This document shows, piece by piece, positions 6,434-7,623 of a stretch of 7,623 nt of DNA (the stretch's first letter is position 1; every line of letters starts with the position of its first letter). Made by a program: the position numbers and the translations under genes. The notes under the pieces are model-generated. The model did not search any database. It saw nothing but the letters and a program-made list of their open reading frames with translations, and was not told the origin of the DNA. Location of the stretch: assembly GCA_947259435.1 (NCBI GenBank), contig CAMYMP010000323.1, positions 1-7,623 of the forward strand. Reading direction: 5' to 3'. The stretch is from an uncultured Woeseiaceae bacterium (GTDB lineage Bacteria > Pseudomonadota > Gammaproteobacteria > Woeseiales > Woeseiaceae).

Positions 6434-7150
6434 ATGGCTCAGAAATTCGATCTGATTGCGGAATATCGTGAGGACACGGGGAAAGGTGCGAGCCGCCGCC
6501 TGCGTCACCAGGGTAAGGTACCCGCAATCATCTATGGCGCCGGCCGTCCGGCGCGCTCAATCATTTTTGACCACAACAGGGTCTTGCACGAGCTCGAGAA
6601 CGAGTCGTTTTACTCGAGTGTCCTGAATATCAAGGTTGGCGAAAAAAGCCAGGCCGCGATCGTCAAGGATATCCAGCGCCACCCGTCAAAGCGCCAGGTA
6701 ATGCATCTCGACCTGCAGCGAATCGTCGAACACGAGGAAATTCGAATGAACGTGCCGATTCATTTTATCGGCGCGGATATCGCAGTAGGTGTGAAACGGG
6801 ACGGCGGCAAGGTCGCGCGCCTGCGCAATGAAGTCGAGGTCGTGTGTCTGCCGAAGCATCTGCCCGAGTATCTCGATGTCGATATTTCCGAACTGGAACT
6901 CGATGAAATGATGTATCTGTCAGACATTAAATTGCCTGAGGGTGTCGAGATTCCAGAGTTGGCACAAGAGACAGAACAAAATCAGCCGATCGTCTCGATC
7001 CACATCATCAAGGAAGTCGTGATCGAGGAAGAGGTCGAGGAAGAGCTGGCCGAGGGCGAAGTGCCGGTCGAAGGCGAAGAGGGCGAAGTGCCTGCCGAAG
7101 GCGAGGCGCCTGCCGAAGGAGCCGGCGAAGGCGAGTCGAAGGAAGACTAG
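6434..7150 (+). CDS. rplY: 50S ribosomal protein L25, long CTC form with acidic tail
   Basis: L25 binds 5S rRNA in the central protuberance of the large ribosomal subunit. The 238-residue product has the N-terminal 5S-binding domain (about 1-95; REDTGKGASRRLRHQGKVPAIIYG, VKDIQRHPSKRQVMHLDLQRI) followed by the C-terminal TL5/CTC beta domain (about 96-190; MNVPIHFIGADIAVGVKRDGG, EVEVVCLPKHLPEYLDVDIS). E. coli L25 has only the first domain. From about residue 195 the tail is extremely acidic and repetitive (EEEVEEELAEGE, then EGE-V/A-P-A/V units), with a lysine next only near the end. The start ATG has a GGAG ribosome binding site 7 bases upstream (6423-6426). The gene has its own probable promoter and is closed by a strong terminator, so it may be a single-gene unit. 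Identification is secure; the tail's role is unknown to me. Confidence 0.97.
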   Translation: MAQKFDLIAEYREDTGKGASRRLRHQGKVPAIIYGAGRPARSIIFDHNRVLHELENESFYSSVLNIKVGEKSQAAIVKDIQRHPSKRQVMHLDLQRIVEHEEIRMNVPIHFIGADIAVGVKRDGGKVARLRNEVEVVCLPKHLPEYLDVDISELELDEMMYLSDIKLPEGVEIPELAQETEQNQPIVSIHIIKEVVIEEEVEEELAEGEVPVEGEEGEVPAEGEAPAEGAGEGESKED

Positions 7151-7168
7151 TCATCATCAGATGGCGAG

Positions 7169-7203
7169 CAAAAAGACCACCGCCATGGTGGTCTTTTTGT
7201 TTA
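7169..7203 (+). terminator. Intrinsic terminator after rplY
   Basis: CAAAAAGACCACC (7169-7181), a 5-base loop GCCAT and GGTGGTCTTTTTG (7187-7199) pair perfectly over 13 bp, with the run of five T at 7194-7198 and more T after it. The A-run before the stem gives some function in the opposite direction too. It begins 18 bases after the rplY stop. Confidence 0.95.
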
Positions 7204-7216
7204 ACATTCGAGTCCC

Positions 7217-7623
7217 ATGACACACTTGAGCATCATTGCCGGGCTCGGCAATCCCGAGCAAAAATACGAGCGCACGCTGCACAATGCGGGCTTTTGGTTC
7301 GTGGACGCGCTTGCGCGTAAGTATGGCGGAGAGTTTCGTTACGAGAAGAAGTTCGACGCCGATTACTGCCGAGTGACGATCAAGGACGACGATATCTGGC
7401 TCGTCAAACCGCAGAACTACATGAATCAGAGCGGCCCGCCCGTGCGGGCGATACTCGACTACTACCGGCTGAAGCCAAAACACATGCTGGTCGCCCACGA
7501 CGAAATCGATCTGCCGCCCGGCACGGTGCGCTTGAAGCAGGGCGGTGGCCACGGTGGCCACAACGGCATTCGGGATGTCATCCGGCACTGCGGCGCAGAT
7601 TTCATGCGCCTGCGGATCGGGGT
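7217..7623 (+). CDS. pth: Peptidyl-tRNA hydrolase, 3'-truncated by window
   Basis: Pth cleaves peptidyl-tRNAs that drop off ribosomes and so recycles tRNA. The first 135 residues are present. Residues lining the active site are visible with a constant offset of two from E. coli: Asn12 (GLGNP), catalytic His22 (LHNAGFWFVD), Asn70 (NYMNQSG), Asp95 (HDEIDLPPG) and Asn116 (GGHGGHNGI). The position before the catalytic His, commonly Arg in the TRHN motif, is Leu here. ATG 7217 matches the family N-terminus; only a weak CGAG lies upstream, and the gene starts 13 bases past the rplY terminator, so it needs read-through or a promoter I cannot see. It is the usual neighbour of rplY in gammaproteobacteria. 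Confidence 0.96.
   Translation, partial: MTHLSIIAGLGNPEQKYERTLHNAGFWFVDALARKYGGEFRYEKKFDADYCRVTIKDDDIWLVKPQNYMNQSGPPVRAILDYYRLKPKHMLVAHDEIDLPPGTVRLKQGGGHGGHNGIRDVIRHCGADFMRLRIG

Noticed and set aside
1..7623. CRISPR array, insertion sequence, phage or defence genes
   Set aside because: I found no spaced repeats, transposase, integrase or nuclease-like sequence; all genes except the first are housekeeping or envelope genes.

Overview
The window carries a conserved gammaproteobacterial housekeeping neighbourhood: release factor 1, glutamyl-tRNA reductase, an LbcA-like TPR protein, LolB, tRNA-Gln(UUG), a damaged ribose-phosphate pyrophosphokinase (prs), ribosomal protein L25 and peptidyl-tRNA hydrolase. 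The order hemA / TPR protein / lolB / (ispE) / tRNA-Gln / prs / rplY / pth is the one known from Pseudomonas and relatives. GC-rich coding sequence, LolB, the glutamate (C5) route to haem and the gene order all point to Gammaproteobacteria. The DUF6445-like neighbour and the missing prmC and ispE make a member of Enterobacterales or Pseudomonas itself unlikely. I cannot name the genus; an uncultured, possibly metagenome-derived lineage is a guess.

Layout. Bases 1-525 (+) hold the 3' part of a DUF6445-like protein with an H-x-D...H...R pattern reminiscent of 2-oxoglutarate/Fe(II) oxygenases. It converges on prfA (611-1693, -), which lies 11 bp downstream of hemA (1705-3000, -); these two form an operon. 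An 81-bp divergent spacer with a perfect inverted repeat separates hemA from a rightward operon: a TPR protein (3082-4782) and lolB (4787-5380), 4 bp apart. tRNA-Gln (5413-5487) follows 32 bp after lolB, where ispE would be expected. Next come the broken prs (5510-6300), a promoter-bearing 133-bp spacer, rplY (6434-7150), a textbook intrinsic terminator (7169-7203) and the 5' part of pth (7217-7623).

Functionally, most genes serve translation: tRNA-Gln, L25, release factor 1 and Pth. GluTR diverts Glu-tRNA to haem, and Prs supplies PRPP. The TPR/LolB pair acts in the envelope.

I see no undescribed multi-gene system. The unusual content is structural damage or change in core genes. First, prs lacks about 55 internal codons including the ATP-binding core, and the join shifts the frame. 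Second, hemA carries a perfect in-frame 42-bp tandem duplication at the entrance of its NADPH-binding domain. Third, ispE and prmC are absent from their usual places. Because Prs and GluTR are normally indispensable, real mutations and assembly errors at short repeats must be told apart with raw reads.
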